From: Bryoerythrophyllum caledonicum
Lineage: Eukaryota > Streptophyta > Bryopsida > Pottiales > Pottiaceae
Length of the DNA: 64,000 bases
Assembly (NCBI GenBank): GCA_963971425.1
Contig: OZ020515.1
Coordinates: 40,157,198 to 40,221,197, forward strand
Direction of reading: 5' to 3'
The notes beneath the pieces were generated by a model. That model ran no database searches and had not been told where the DNA came from. It saw nothing but the letters and a program-made list of their open reading frames with translations. Below, piece after piece: positions 1 through 11,964 of the stretch. A program made the position numbers and the translations under genes. Each line of letters begins with the position of its first letter. Position 1 is the first letter of the stretch.

Positions 1-2016
1 TAGTATTTTTACCCAAGTTGTAATTTACACAATAGAGTTGAGTTCGTTCGTTGGGGAGGTAGACTATAGGTATCAATTAATAGAATGTCACTATTGGACT
101 ATTGAACAACTTTATTTTACCTGATTGGTGTAAGTGGCTGTACAAAGCCAATTTATCACCAGAGATTCCTTGCTATTGGTATATTCATAAATCAATTATC
201 TGACCTTCTTGTCTTCAAATTGGTGCCTCTTAACAATCATCCAGTTTGGCTTCCATATCAATACCCTCATAATATTCACCTAACCTCCAATATAGCGCAA
301 TCTCAAGGCCATGGGGTTCTCTTATTATTCTAGTCTACTCATATCTGGGTTCAAATTTAACAAACCATTGGTAATCTTCCTCTTGCAGCATTGCTCCAAT
401 TGGGGTTCCTCAATTGGCTGTTAATAATATGTAAATTTCTTCACAACTCTGCTTCTTCTCTTCTAGTTTGTCAGGTCCAACAAATCTTCCCAAATAGTCA
501 GTTCTCCCGTATTTCAAACTCAACAATCTCTGCAACTTCTCCAATAATTTAGAATCGGATAATCCCTTTTCTAGCATAATATTTCAATTGGTGAAATAAC
601 ACAACAATATTCCATTCACAATCTCTGTTCTCTACTACAACGGCACTAATTATGGATTCTTATTGGTCTGCTAAATTTGACAGCTCCATAATTAATTACA
701 CCAATTGGTTTTGACAACCAATTTTGCAATTTACCGATCACGGTCACCAATGGGAATTATCTTTGCATGTCCGTAATATAATTCCAACTCCAATTGGTAA
801 ATTCTCCAACAGTCATGCTTCAACAAAGTCACAATCGGTACTTTAGCCAATTGGCACAACCAATTCGCATCACCACAATCACTTTACACCAATCAGGTGC
901 CAGAATCTCCATTGATTCATTAATTCTTCCCGACTGGTTCTTTCACCACATGGCCGCCATGCCATACATACATATGCAACTCATCAAGTCATCTCACTGC
1001 TTCTCAATTTCCACAGCATACACCAATGCACAATCTCATATTTCTCCAAATTAAGGTAGAGACACCCATAACCGACATGTGACCAATAACCGATATATCC
1101 TAATTCCTAGATTGTGAAAGAACAGATGTACCTCATTTGTATATTTCTGTTATGGGTTCTGAAGTACTTTTCACTTTGAAAAATTGTACAAATTTCAATA
1201 TTGGGAGATAATTCATGGAAAAATGCTCATTCTTCATGAACCTTATTTTCCTACTAACCAAAATTATCTCCTTATCGATAACCCAAGCTTTGATATGCTG
1301 AAATGCTTAAGTTGTCGGTTATAGGTGTCTGTACCTTAGTAACACACAATTCAAATACAACAATTACACTTTTGCTCAAGTCACACAAATTCTGACATCT
1401 CCAAGAAAGGTAATTAACCAATCTTTCAATTACTCTTCCACTGATTTCAACTTCAAATTGGCCACATACACTGTTCCACTCACATCACGTTCATTTCACC
1501 CCAATATTCACCAAAGTGAACAACATTGATTCTCCACTTGGTACACACACACACAATTGGCAAATACAATCACACAAAGTCATACAGAACAATTAATTTT
1601 CCAAAGTAATTATTATATTAATCAATAATGTATTTGTAAATAGGTTTTTCTAAAAATTTTCCACAAGTCTCCAATTAGTTCTCACAACACAATTTCAGTT
1701 CTCCAATTATCTCAACAGCAACAAGCATCAAAACTTCCACATCCGGGGGAGGAGTCTCAACACACATGGCATGAAGACCTAAACTCCAATCGGTACTTTC
1801 TAAACCTTGTACTTCTCCCATCTGTCATGACGCTGTAGATCATCTCACTAATCAGTTGGAATTCATCTCCATAACTACTTAATCAAAAAGGAGCTAACTA
1901 ACAGGGCTATTTACACTCAAAAATTCTTATCCTATTGATGACTCTTCACATAATAACCAAAAATTTCATTAATAGGATAATTAAGACTACTTAACCTACT
2001 ACATGTTTGCACATTA
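1..2016. repeat. Non-coding stretch with dispersed CCAATTGG palindromes
   Basis: No open frame here looks like a protein. The notable feature is recurrence of the palindromic word CCAATTGG and one-base variants, for example near 393, 411, 585, 701, 791, 846, 1456 and 1553. Spacing is irregular. The stretch lies on the 3' side of the DUF7869-like relic at 2017-2134, so it may be that element's flank. Nothing else was recognised. Confidence 0.5.
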
Positions 2017-2134
2017 ATCTCATGAGAATGCTCATGATCCTCATGCGGTTTTGGCAATGCCAAGGCAATCCAAAATGGACAAAAATCCCCATGAGCACGA
2101 TGCACCGCAAGTACAAAGCTGTCGTACCAGGAAT
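2017..2134 (-). pseudogene. Relic of DUF7869-like element protein, C-terminal part
   Basis: Minus-strand translation gives a short stretch with the core FCPFWIALALPKPHEDHEHS. It aligns well with the minus-strand product at 63530-63640 (FRPFWIALAFINPHPDREHS) and more distantly with the one at 7900-8050. No start, stop or flanking domain survives, so this is a fragment of an element otherwise lost. Its position suggests the first 2 kb derive from the same decayed element. Confidence 0.7.
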
Positions 2135-2323
2135 TTTCAAAAAAAATTTAGTTAGTTAGTTAGAAGTGTTAAGCTTGGGTTAAATAGTTAAATTTGAGAT
2201 TTAGTACTAAACTAGTTTTAATTCCTAGCTAGGATTAGGGAAAGAAAAATCACAGCTTAGTTAAAAACCTTAAACATAATAAGAGTAGGCCTTAAAGGGA
2301 GAATTTGCTCTTGTGGCGCAAGA

Positions 2324-2398
2324 CCTTAGCCCAAGACCCTAGCCCAAGACCCGAGCCCGAGACTCGAGCCCAAAACACCAAGCCAAGACCCGAGCCCT
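2324..2398. repeat. Short degenerate minisatellite (AGCCCAAGACCC type)
   Basis: A unit of about 12-14 bases, AGCCCAAGACCC with variants such as AGCCCGAGACTCG, repeats five to six times in tandem. It lies between the DUF7869-like relic and the retroelement ORF that starts at 2611. No function is evident. Confidence 0.7.
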
Positions 2399-2610
2399 AG
2401 GATTTCAAGACAGCTCGGAAGAGGAGCTCTGACTGTGGGAGCTCGGACTGCGAGAGCTCGGAAGAGGAACCCGGACCGAGATGCAACGAGGAGCTTGCTG
2501 GTGAAGAAGACTCATTGAAGGGTGCTTGAATCAAAGAACCAAGGCGGCAAGCACGAGCTCGGAAATCCCCGAGGGAGCCAAAGACAGGAAGAGGACGACC
2601 ACGACAACGA

Positions 2611-3582
2611 ATGGCGGCCGGACCCTCTTTCAACCCGGCAACTTCTATGGTGAAGGAGATCTCCCCTATCATCCCCAAGGATCCTCTTGAACTCATCAAG
2701 TTGAAGGAGGATCTCCTACGGATAGGTTGTCTCTTCCTCCTTGATTTCTGTTGGGGTTTTTGTGTGGAGTCAACTGTATAGGAGATACGGCAGGACCCAT
2801 TGCCTAAACCAGAGGGAGATAACATCCGGGCTTGCCCGGATTGGTGGACCATGGAAAGGTGGCAGGAGGTGTATGGTTTTCCACGACAAGGAGCGGATTG
2901 GACAAGTCTAAAGAAGGAGGAGTACGCTAAGGGACGTTTCAGCACCAAGGACGCCAAGAATGGCTATGCATTACAGGAGTGTCTCGACCCCCGAGCTAAA
3001 CGGGTTTTTGCGTTCCTCGTATTAATCTTATACCCAGAAAAACCTACCCGACTTACAATCATACTTGCTAATTCCTTGTATGGTTCCTATCTTTGAGAGA
3101 GGATGGTGGACTGGGCAATTATTGTAAAAGATGTGGTGATCAGGTTAACGAAGAGCGTCAACAATGTCAAGCGCTCACCAATCTGTCCCTTTCTAATCCA
3201 CCTCTATCACCACTTCAAGGAGACCACTCCCGAAGAGGCAATGGCACATGGAACTCAACTTATGATAAAGAAATTCGAGAGGACGAAGTCGGAACCCGAG
3301 CCTAGATCTGAAAGGAGGAGCAGCTCATCTGAGTCAGGAGAAGCGGCACCACCACCTGCCAAGCGTCAACAACAGAGGCAGAGAGGAGCACCTTCTACTC
3401 AGACTCGTGCTGCGGTCTGCGCTGTAGCGACAGGACGAGCTCAGTTTGGAGGTAAGATTTATCGTGCATCTAAGTTGATAGAAGCTCTTCGTGTATATGT
3501 GGACAACGTGGATAGGACTCTAGGACAAGTGAGCAGTCTGGTAGGCAACCCAGTCTCGTACTCGCTCTCCAAAGTTCCCTGA
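2611..3582 (+). pseudogene. Retroelement-associated ORF, copy 2 (broken, antisense to gag)
   Basis: One reading frame runs from the ATG at 2611 to the TGA at 3580-3582, interrupted by a TAG at 2779-2781 and a TGA at 3094-3096. It is homologous to the N-terminal half of the ORF at 9976. Shared points include the PIIP..D start region, the W...W..Y block near 2850, the YPEKP block near 3035 and the L..HLY helix near 3200. The C-terminal part is rich in Ser, Glu and Gln. It faces a gag gene on the opposite strand that ends at 3459, so the two converge and overlap. I infer the antisense ORF of a Tat-like Ty3/gypsy element. The biochemical function is unknown. Confidence 0.6.
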
Positions 3583-4472
3583 TCTGAGCTGGAGCTTTCG
3601 GATCCGCTTCCGGTTCCAGAACTTTCCGTGTCAGAGCCTCTCCGTCGCCAACGGTCCTTCAGCTTGCTCTTCTTCTTCTCATCACGTTCACTCCTTCTTA
3701 GTAACTTCCATAAGAACTGGGCCGAATTCTCATAGTTTTGGGCGGCCTCCATCGCCTCCCGTAGTGTGTGTGGCCGAGTTTGTCGGATCTGAAATCCCAT
3801 TTCTTCCGGTAGCCCCGCCACATACCATTCCACTTGAACACTTGGTGCTATGTCCGTGGTGAGTTTCTGGATGAGCACCTTCACCCTTTGCCCGTACCTC
3901 CTTACGGATTCCTGCGGCTTCATGGCGATCTTACTTAATCTCCCTAAAGCTCATGCTTCTCCTCCTGCTTCACGGAAAGTTTGAAAGAATAATGGGATGA
4001 GCTCATTCCAATCATTCTTCACCACATCCGACAGATCTTGGTACCATTTGAGTGCCTCCCCCTTCAAGAAGCCTTAGAAGATCCGGTGCTTAGAAGCCAG
4101 TACTTCCTCGTTTGCTAGGGCTGTTGATTCAAAATCCCCAAGCCAATCGTCCACATCCTGATGACCGTCTCCTTTGAACTTTTCGTACTTCAGGCGGGTG
4201 GAGGGGGCCATTTCTTCAGATGATGCCTCTTCCTCTTGTCCGGAATCTTTCGTATCCGGTTCCGGTTCCACGAGAATCGTTATTACCTCCTCCACCTGGG
4301 ATTGCAAAACTCCCTCCACAGTGGTAACAACCACAATTTCTTCATCTTCCCTTGAGGTAGAAACGATGGTGGAGACCTGACTTGAACCAGGAGTTCCGGA
4401 AGTGGTTTGTCTCCGGTTTCCAATCCGGTTGGATCTCCTTCTTTCCGGTTCCGCAAATTGCTCTTGATTCAT
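3459..4472 (-). pseudogene. gag: Ty3/gypsy-type gag (capsid) gene with two in-frame stops
   Basis: Minus-strand frame from an ATG at 4472 to 3459, broken by TAA (4074-4076) and TGA (3951-3953) without loss of frame. The N-terminus is acidic and disordered. The middle holds a Retrotrans_gag-like core: W....F, then GEALKWYQDLS, W.ELIPLFFQTF, then a LGRLSKIAMKPQESVRRY block and WYVAGLPEEM. The C-terminus is basic then Ser/Glu-rich. Gag forms the capsid of LTR retrotransposons. The primer-binding site lies upstream at 4673-4690, correctly placed for a minus-strand element. No protease, reverse transcriptase or integrase follows, so the element is deleted or non-autonomous. Confidence 0.8.
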
Positions 4473-4672
4473 AAGGTAGAGTCCTGGTATTCCTCAAGAC
4501 TTACTTCACAAATTTTAGATCAGGGTCTACACTTGTAGCTTCCTGATCCACAAAACAATTTACATGATTCCGGTCATCCGGTCATCCATTCCGGTCTCGA
4601 AAACCCCGAAACCTAAAACAACCTCGACTTTCTACCGGCTCTCTCTTTCTTCTAACCAACTAGCTATTAGAA

Positions 4673-4690
4673 TCCCCGGTAGCGGCGCCA
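4673..4690 (-). other. Primer-binding site resembling the tRNA-Asp 3' end
   Basis: On the minus strand this reads TGGCGCCGCTACCGGGGA. Plant Athila/Tat-type gypsy elements commonly use TGGCGCCGTTGCCGGGGA, complementary to the tRNA-Asp 3' end, so two positions differ. It lies 200 bases upstream of the gag start and directly after the inferred 5' LTR. The tRNA assignment rests on recalled family knowledge. Confidence 0.7.
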
Positions 4691-5970
4691 AAAGTTTTTA
4701 CGTGTCGGAACACGGAGGTTGTAAATGCATCTCCTTAGTCGTTTTTAACAACAAAAACACCCAAGAAGTGACTCGAGTTATCGGTCCAGGGATTCTGTGA
4801 AGTGATTGGCTAGAAAAAAAAAAAATTGATCCGATGGTACTTCCTCTTTTTGTATTTTCTATGACTCTATTCTTTCGAAACTATCCGGTCAACTGATATT
4901 TCCGGTTGGCCGGAAGATTCCGCATTTGTATCCGGTTCCGTATCCGTTTCCGCACCCGGAACCCAAAGTAACAAGTAACCAGAATTAAGCTCTAGTTTAG
5001 CCTCATGATGTTAGCTATCGGAGGGTGCGTCCTTGATTAAGAGAGGGACGGTACTCAGAACTCTACTTCCGTATATTACTGTGGCGAAAGAATCCACTTA
5101 GGCTCCAAACAAAACAAAACACACAAAACACGACAAACATCTAAACCTCGACAAAGCACAAGGACACTAGGTACTTCCTCACAACTGGTGGGCACTCTGG
5201 CCGGACAGTAGGTCACGCAGCAAGCACCTAATTCCCAACCTGATACTACAATGACGGCCCCCGAATTCTAATCCGGTTCCGAATCCTGATCTTGATTTGA
5301 CGTGTAGCTTCTCAAATCCAGCAGCCACTTAGGACTGCGGTAGTCTGTAACCTGAGCAAGAAGAGAGCACACAAGGTTTTCGACCTTGATTTGACGTGTA
5401 GCTTCTCACATCCGTAGCCACTCAGGACTACGGTAGTCGGTGACCCAAGCAAAAAGAGAGCACACAAGCAAGAACCACAACCCATTCACGATATCTAAGA
5501 ACCGGACCTAGAATCCCCTCTCTTTACTCCAACACTCGGGTATCACCAAGGACAACCATTCGCTAATGGGCTCACTCCTATCCCAGGATACTTGGTAACG
5601 AGACGAACATGAGAGTAAAGGCACGTAGATTAAAGATGTAAATGGCTTTGCAACCATTCAATATATACACAAAATATTCTTAGATCTAAGATCCGAGTAT
5701 CACACAAAGTCAACACGGCCCTCAAATATCAAAAACGGCCACCTGCCAACTAATCCTACTCAAAAAGGTACTGTTGGCCAACTTCCAAAACAAACCCAAC
5801 CAAATCCGGAATTCCCGGATCAGATCCAAAATTTACGGGCCGGTTCCAGTTCCTGATCCAGTTCCGATTCCTGAAAAACTTTCCTAACTGCTAGGCTGCG
5901 CATCCGTGGTGTCCATTCCTGAACCTAAAATCCTTGGGGGTTAGTCCTACACTTGCACTACTCCTAGTTT
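4691..5970 (-). mobile_element. LTR-like and leader sequence of the gypsy element
   Basis: This follows the primer-binding site on the LTR side. The plus strand from 4703 begins TGTCGGAACACGG, which would be the reverse complement of an LTR 3' end. No coding frame is present. It contains a 94-bp tandem duplication (starting at 5291 and 5385) and dense TTCCGG words. The outer LTR boundary and a matching second LTR were not found, so the end coordinate is approximate. Confidence 0.45.
5291..5475. repeat. 94-bp tandem duplication inside the LTR-like region
   Basis: Two copies begin with CTTGATTTGACGTGTAGCTT at 5291 and 5385. They share the sequence through the AAGAGAGCACACAAG segment with several substitutions. 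The duplication is non-coding and is probably internal to the LTR. Confidence 0.8.
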
Positions 5971-5977
5971 CCTACTT

Positions 5978-6633
5978 CTAACCAGATTCGGAACCCTCGG
6001 CTCCGGTTCCGATTGTGATGCCTACCATGGGTGACACCCATCTTCCTTGCGACCTTGGGCTTCTTCCGGTACCGCGGCCATCTTGCTCACAGGAGTCTTC
6101 TCCTTCGTCTCTTGCCTTGTTGACCGGGATGATGCCCTCGTCTTCCTCATGGATGCCGTTGCCTTTCCGGTTCGGGGTGAGGATCACTGACCGGAAGCTC
6201 TGGAGTCCGGGGTCACCTGTTCCTTGATCACAATCCCCGTCTCCTTGCTTTTACTCTTCCCCTTTACCTTCTTGCTCCGCCCATCCTTCTTCTCACTCCA
6301 GACAGTTACCGGTGTAGTGTATTCCGGTTCCTGTTCCGGTTCCGCTTCTGCTTCGACTGATCCCGGAAGCGCTTCTGAAGGTGAGTCTACCTCGCTCACC
6401 TTCCCCTTTCCTTTACTAGCAATCCGGAAGACCCTGTTGTTGATTGTCCAGCATCCCTCCAGGACCTTCTCCATCTTGGCCTGGTACTCTACCATAACTC
6501 CGACAAATCTCTTCATCTCCCTTCCGGCTGCTTCCGGTATCTTCCTTCCGCTCCTCGTCACCGGCTCCGGTTCCACGTTCGATTCCGTTTGCTGTTCCGA
6601 GTCCGAAGTCTGCTTCCGATTCCAGGTATCCAA
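5978..6633 (-). pseudogene. Low-complexity acidic/basic ORF, possibly retroelement-derived
   Basis: A minus-strand frame of 149 codons (6633-6184) encodes a Glu/Pro/Lys-rich product with repeated Glu-Pro pairs (near AEAEPEQEPE) and a short conserved-looking stretch, EKVLEGCWTINNRVFRI. A downstream frame to 5978 is basic and broken. No domain is recognised. The Glu-Pro runs come directly from the TTCCGG-rich DNA, so part of the apparent protein may reflect base composition. It could be a decayed gag or leader ORF of a second element. Confidence 0.3.
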
Positions 6634-6663
6634 AACCGATTCTTGTTTTTGGTTGGGTGTGTG

Positions 6664-7160
6664 AAAATACCCATTTTCCTCTACTTGATCCGGTCCACCC
6701 TTAGCCTTTCCTTAACACTTTTAAAGTTTAAGGTTTTGACTCTTACGATCAATTGGTAAAACTAACAAAACTAGGATCATATCACTTGCTTAACTAAAAA
6801 AAAAAAACAATTTCCTAAAGTATTTACAAACTTTAATTGTGGTCTAGTGTGAAAAGGAGGTTCCGATAGGGTATAGATTAAAAGTCGATGGGCACTTCAC
6901 AGTTTAATGACAATGAGCAAGGCTCATGTCACACTTACACATGCTTGCTTGAATATGAATTAGTAAGATCAGAACCTTAAGAATGTAGACAACACCATCA
7001 TCGTTATATTGGGAGATTCAGCGACTCCCAAATTAACACATGTAGAACATAAGAGCTAAAGTGCACATCTAAACTCTACCTTATGGAGGGATATGAGTTT
7101 CTATTAAATTGGGAGGTAATGTTCACTACAAAAATACTACAAAAACACGAGTTCAGAAGT
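6664..7160. other. No gene seen
   Basis: The sequence is AT-rich with short ORFs only. It is on the 3' side of the DUF7869-like gene. No repeat boundary or RNA gene was recognised. Confidence 0.4.
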
Positions 7161-7175
7161 GGGAAAAAAGTTGCA

Positions 7176-7350
7176 CACACACTAGCTCTCTTCGAACTAA
7201 AGTGTCCCCATCACATAGAGGTGCAATGAACTCAAAAAAGAAATTCCACACACTTTAGCTCCACTTGGCCTAAAGTGCGCACCATTACTAAGTGCAATGA
7301 ACTAAAATGAAGACTTGCTGACACTTTAGCTCCACTAGAGCTAAAGTGTG
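7176..7350. repeat. Palindrome/spacer array, variant family (about 71-bp unit)
   Basis: Three imperfect palindromes of the form CACTTTAGCTC-N5-GAGCTAAAGTG start near 7179, 7252 and 7323. They are separated by related spacers containing GTGCAATGAACTNAAA. The best copy (about 7321-7349) has centre CACTA in place of the GACTC seen elsewhere. The same spacer type recurs at 17050-17185. Confidence 0.75.
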
Positions 7351-7659
7351 AACCAACATTAACTTTCTACCATTCACCATGAAGGCAATTATTGGTATTA
7401 TTGATTTCAAGATTACAAGTAATTTACCACATTGTTTTTTTAAAAAGGAAACAGAAACACACTGCAAATTATCACGGATATGCAAAAACAATGGAGAGAA
7501 TATATCATAGCAATCATTGGCATTAGATATAGTCATACAGAGTGTAATCCAATACAAATATCTATAATCTCAGCACCAATGGATCTAACCATATTACATG
7601 AAGTATCACGCATCGGAATCCAAAATCTAGGAAAAAGAAAGTTCATTTATCTAACTGTA

Positions 7660-9490
7660 TTACGATTCGGCCCTTGCAAGTGCTTTCAAGGAGGCCTTGA
7701 TAATCACTACTTGACCCTTCGGAATTTTTGTAGTTGAATCTTGTACATGACCTCCATCCCTCTTTGAAGACCTAGGTTTCCATGCTGTCAAGATTGAATC
7801 GGTACTCTCCCACGTTATGGCTATCCCCTTTTCAACTGTCAAGCGAAGGTTGCAATTGGTATCTCAATCTATATAGAACTTCAGAACATCCCGATCACGC
7901 GACATAGGCCGGAAGAATTGAATACGGACGGTGTTTGGCATATCCGGGTTAGAGTTAGGATCTAAAATTGCTTGAGCAATCCAAAATGGGCGCTCGTCTC
8001 CATCACAAGGCCGCAATGCAACAAAATAGCCAGCATAAAGATCACGACCAACTCTAAAAGAAGGAGGTGGACGATCGCGTCTCTGGCCAACAAAATGCTC
8101 ATCTTCACGGTACTCCTCCCAAACCTCACCATCCGCTGAGAACTCATCTTCAATAGCATGGGCAATTCGCGTTGTTGGCCAAAAGCCGTCTTCCAGTGAT
8201 ATCCGCGTATCCATTGGAAGAATTAGAGCATCTCTAACGTCGCGCCAATAGTACGATAGTGGCTCAAAACGTGATCTGGCTTCAACAGACTCCCACGATG
8301 ATTGCTCCCAATGATCGATGAATCCTGACAGCCCCTTCACAATCTCAGGGAGATGCCGCATCGTAGAAGGCTTCAATGCGTCAGGTTCTCCGCGAGGCCA
8401 TAAACTTCTCCCTTCAGTATCCTCCTTCCACAATCTGATGCCACTACCTTCCCCTCCTTTAGGAAGCCAATCCTCATCATGACAAAGAATTTTATACTTC
8501 ATTACCAGACAACCACTTGAGTCCACCTAAAACTTGAATTGATGAGCCTTCGTATGACCCTGCAAAGCTACATCACCGTCCGCAATCATATCCCAATGAA
8601 CTTCTTAAAGTCAGGAACCTCTTGGATGAGATGCGGGATTGTGGGAACACTCTCATTTTTTATGAATGACCTCATGAGCAGAGGAATGGTTGGAAAACTC
8701 TCCTTCCTCAATGCCATACTCCAACGTTCGAATAATGCATCTATATCATCATGTGTATGACCAACTAGCATGAAATTAACATATACCTTGCGGAAGATGC
8801 GTTTTGCAACAAGGAGAAACCAAAAACAGAAAACAAATCTATTTTTGTTATCACCAACAGCATTGTCCATTTGCACGTTCAATATTGGAGGCAAAGGCCT
8901 CCCTGGAACTCGGATATCTGGAATTGGCCCTAATGGATCCAAACACATCTCAGAACCCCGTAATACCACCGCATACAATGGATGAGAACTAGATTCTGGA
9001 AAGAGTTGCCAGGAGGTTGATTTTGGAGGTGCCTCCAGGTCACGCAATAGTTTTGCGAACGACCCGACTGTGTAATTGGCATCATGGGAGTATAAATCAA
9101 GGCCGTAATGGGCATAACGTTGGTCCACATGACCATGGGCAAGCATGCATGTGACTGCAAGAGGCAACTTCAAAAGCCCATCTAAGTGCTTTGTTTTTTG
9201 TGAAAAACCGGGGAGGCGGTCTTCGAGTGATCCATCTTATCATGCATGATGGTTAGAACCTCCTGGGGCGACGACTTTGATCAAAATCAGTTCAGGTAGT
9301 ACAAGTCCCGATGTACGAAATCAGAATCGATGTGAACCTGCATCTTCTTTTGCCATAGCAGTGATGCTTGTGTCCCAGGTTCAGTAAGCTTCTTCTGCTC
9401 CTGGTATTTGTCACACGTAGAACAACGGGCAAAGTTGTCTCCACCTTTCTTGGCATAGTTGTGGGAATCTGTTCCTGCAAAGTTCCGGAA
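7660..9490 (-). pseudogene. DUF7869-like element protein, central and C-terminal part
   Basis: In minus-strand order: a CSTCD Cys pair near 9410, a HDKMDH block near 9240, LAVTCMLAHGH near 9150, DNAVGDNKNRFVF near 8850, then FMLVGHTHDDIDALF near 8765, the hallmark of DUF7869-type plant element proteins. Next come GHTKAHQF, a VGRDLYAGYFVALRP...RPFWIAQ domain near 8000, and a C-terminal STDSILTAW motif near 7790. Defects are frameshifts near 9195 and 8590, TAG at 8527-8529 and TGA at 7864-7866. The N-terminal part lies at 13120-14300, beyond an unrelated element. I infer a transposase-like protein. The catalytic chemistry of this family is not established to my knowledge. Confidence 0.75.
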
Positions 9491-9975
9491 GTTAACCTAA
9501 GAATCCGGCAAAAACAAAAAAAAAGTTAGTGTTAGAATGTTAGAATTATAAGTTTGAACTATAGAATAGATAAATAAGAAATAAGACAACCTGGGGGTAC
9601 CAAAGATCCTTAAAACCGTTTAGGAATTACCGTAAATCCAAGGGATTTGGAACCGGAGAGATCGCTCACATCCGGAATCTGCCGGAAGCATCCGGAACCG
9701 GAAGTAAACCGGAGCCGGAGGGAACCCGGATCCGGAATTGGTCCGGAGCCGGAACCGCTATTATAACCGTAACGGCCGTCCGTACACCTCCGAAGGTATT
9801 AAAGCAAGAAGTTAGGTTTCACTCCCCACACTTCTTGGCTTACTCTTTTCCCTCCGCCCGTGCGTCTTATCTTCTTGATTCCCCTAGAACGGAAGTATTT
9901 CCAAGTAGAGAGAGTGTGTGGCAAGGTCAGTGCGTGCAGGTGGAACCGGGGAGACTGTGAGGAATCTCTGCAGAA

Positions 9976-11964
9976 ATGGCGGAAGGAGAACCTTCCCGGA
10001 CTAGTCGTGGTACGACGACGCAACCGGTGGTTCAACGGGTAGTCCCGATCATACCGACAGACCTGGAGGAGAAGGCCGTCCTCGAACACTACCTCACCAA
10101 CATGGGCTGCCAAGGGCTTCTCGACGTGGCGTGGGGTGCAAAGGACCCGAAACTGGTGGTGGAGCTGCTTGGGACGCCGGACAACCAGTACGATGGCACA
10201 ATCCGAGCTCACCCCAAAACTTGGGATATTCCGGAGTGGCAGCGTACCTACTCCTTCAGCAGCGGAACCGTCAAGACAGCGGAGTGGAGCGAAGACATAC
10301 TTGGAGACGAATTCACAAGGCAAGCCGACCCCAAAGAAGGCTACAACACCGACGACCTCCGGCATCAAGACGCGCAAATTGTGGTAAGATTCTTGAACCC
10401 GATCTTTCACCCGGAGAAACCTAAACGGGTGGTGTCTAAATGGGCCACCACCATATTAGGTTCGATGAGAGAGAAATTTAGTGTAGATTGGGCCTCGCTT
10501 ATGAGCGAGATGATCAACCGGATGGTTAAGGGACTCCAGAAGTCGAAGAGGGCCGGCACCCCTCTTCTCTTGTACCTCACTCACCTCTACGCACAACACG
10601 ATGTGCTTACCCCGGACGAGCAAGACGCATACGAGCTGCTGCTGGAGATCCAAAACTATGGAGGTCCAGAACCAGGAGACGATAACGAGGTTCCGGAGGA
10701 CGCGGAGACTTCCTTGCCCGAGGCAGTTCTCCAAAACCGGAAGCGGAGCAGATCTGTACCGCGGGAGTCGACACCGGGACCATCTACATCGATTCAGCCA
10801 ACGGGTGAGTAACCTCCGCAAGACCCCAGGTCAGCACCACGTGAAGGTCGCATTCCTCCGGCGGAGCCCCCGCACCTTGTTGCACTCGACGGGCCCGACC
10901 TACTGGAGCTCATCCAGCATGCAGGTTGGCGTGCGGCGATCGTGTGCCAATCTGAAGCACGATTACGAGAGGTCTTGGACGGCATCCGGCGGGAGCTGGA
11001 GGTAGAGAGGGTCGTGGAGATACCGACAACGATCCAAGAACTACAGAAGAACACACTCCCGCTCCAAGCCTTAGAGATCCAGCAGGCTGCCATCATCCGA
11101 AGTCGAGACAAGTTTGCTGCCACGTGCGACGAAACGTTTACGGCGTTGACAGAGTCCCGAAAGAAGCTGAAGGAAGCGGAAGATCGAGCAGACGCTTCCG
11201 CACAGGCCTTGACGGAGGTACGCGCCGCTTTAGCCTTTCCGGTTGACACGGTCAACCAGAGTCTTCTCTTCACAGATCAGCTAGAGAAGGAAGGAAGACT
11301 GAACCGGATCCAGATCATACGGTTCTTGCACGACCACGGCAAGAAGATGGAGAAGACATGGACTCGGATGTAGGAACTGCTGGCCAACCTGCCCACTTAG
11401 GGACCGGATAACCGGAGCACTCAAGCACCATAGGACATTGCAGTTCGGGTCCGTATCCGGACGTCTCCGGACGAACCCGGACCTTCAAGCGTACACCCGG
11501 AGGTTTCCGGGAAGCAGACGGATATCCCAACTCCGGCGGAGCCTGCTGCACCCATGACCGGCAGTCCTCCCGGCAACCCAAGCCCTGGTGCTGGAAGGCA
11601 CTGGACGGAGTTACTACCGGAGGTAAGTCAGGGCGAAACCCCTTCTCCCATCCGGCCTGCACCTACTCCTCCCTCATCAGGTCGCCGGAAGTCCACTCCA
11701 CCACTCGTTAGGAGTTTGGCGATGGATCTTCCTAGTCCCGGAGCCGAATTCCAAGGCTTTGCTGAAGCTCCGGAGACCATTGTGGTGGATTCCACCTCCG
11801 AACCCCCTCCATCGGCAACATCACAGCCTCCAACTTCCGGAGCCGGATCACAAGACCTTCCGGCATCTTCTACTCCCCAGCGGAGGAGGACAGGCAAGAC
11901 GAAGGCAGAGGCATCTACGAGACGTACCAGTCGAAGATTCAAGAACGTTGGATCACCCCCTTAG
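9976..11964 (+). pseudogene. Retroelement-associated ORF, copy 1 (degenerate, about 660 codons)
   Basis: A single frame runs from ATG 9976 to 11964 with four in-frame stops: TAA 10810-10812 and TAG at 11371, 11398 and 11431. Residues 1-240 are homologous to the ORF at 2611-3582, with PIIPTDLEE near the start, W.IPEWQRTY near 10225, HPEKPKRVV near 10410 and a helical segment LLLYLTHLYA near 10565. The middle (10940-11340) is heptad-like and rich in Glu, Lys, Arg and Ala, probably a coiled coil. The rest is Pro/Ser-rich and ends in a basic tail. It occurs twice in the window, both times with retroelement sequence, so it is element-encoded. The function is unknown; an antisense ORF of Tat-type elements is the best guess. 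Confidence 0.55.

Noticed and set aside
2397-2957. 186-codon minus-strand ORF
   Set aside because: It is antisense to the homologous retro-ORF that starts at 2611 and has no recognisable content.
6184-6664. Confident protein-coding gene in the TTCCGG-rich DNA
   Set aside because: Both strands are open over the same stretch and the product is dominated by composition; kept only as a low-confidence pseudogene.
9976-11964. Genetic-code reassignment of TAA/TAG to Gln
   Set aside because: The long TPR-CHAT exons contain no in-frame TAA/TAG over thousands of bases and use them as stops; TGA also appears in-frame in other decayed ORFs. Pseudogenisation explains the stops better.
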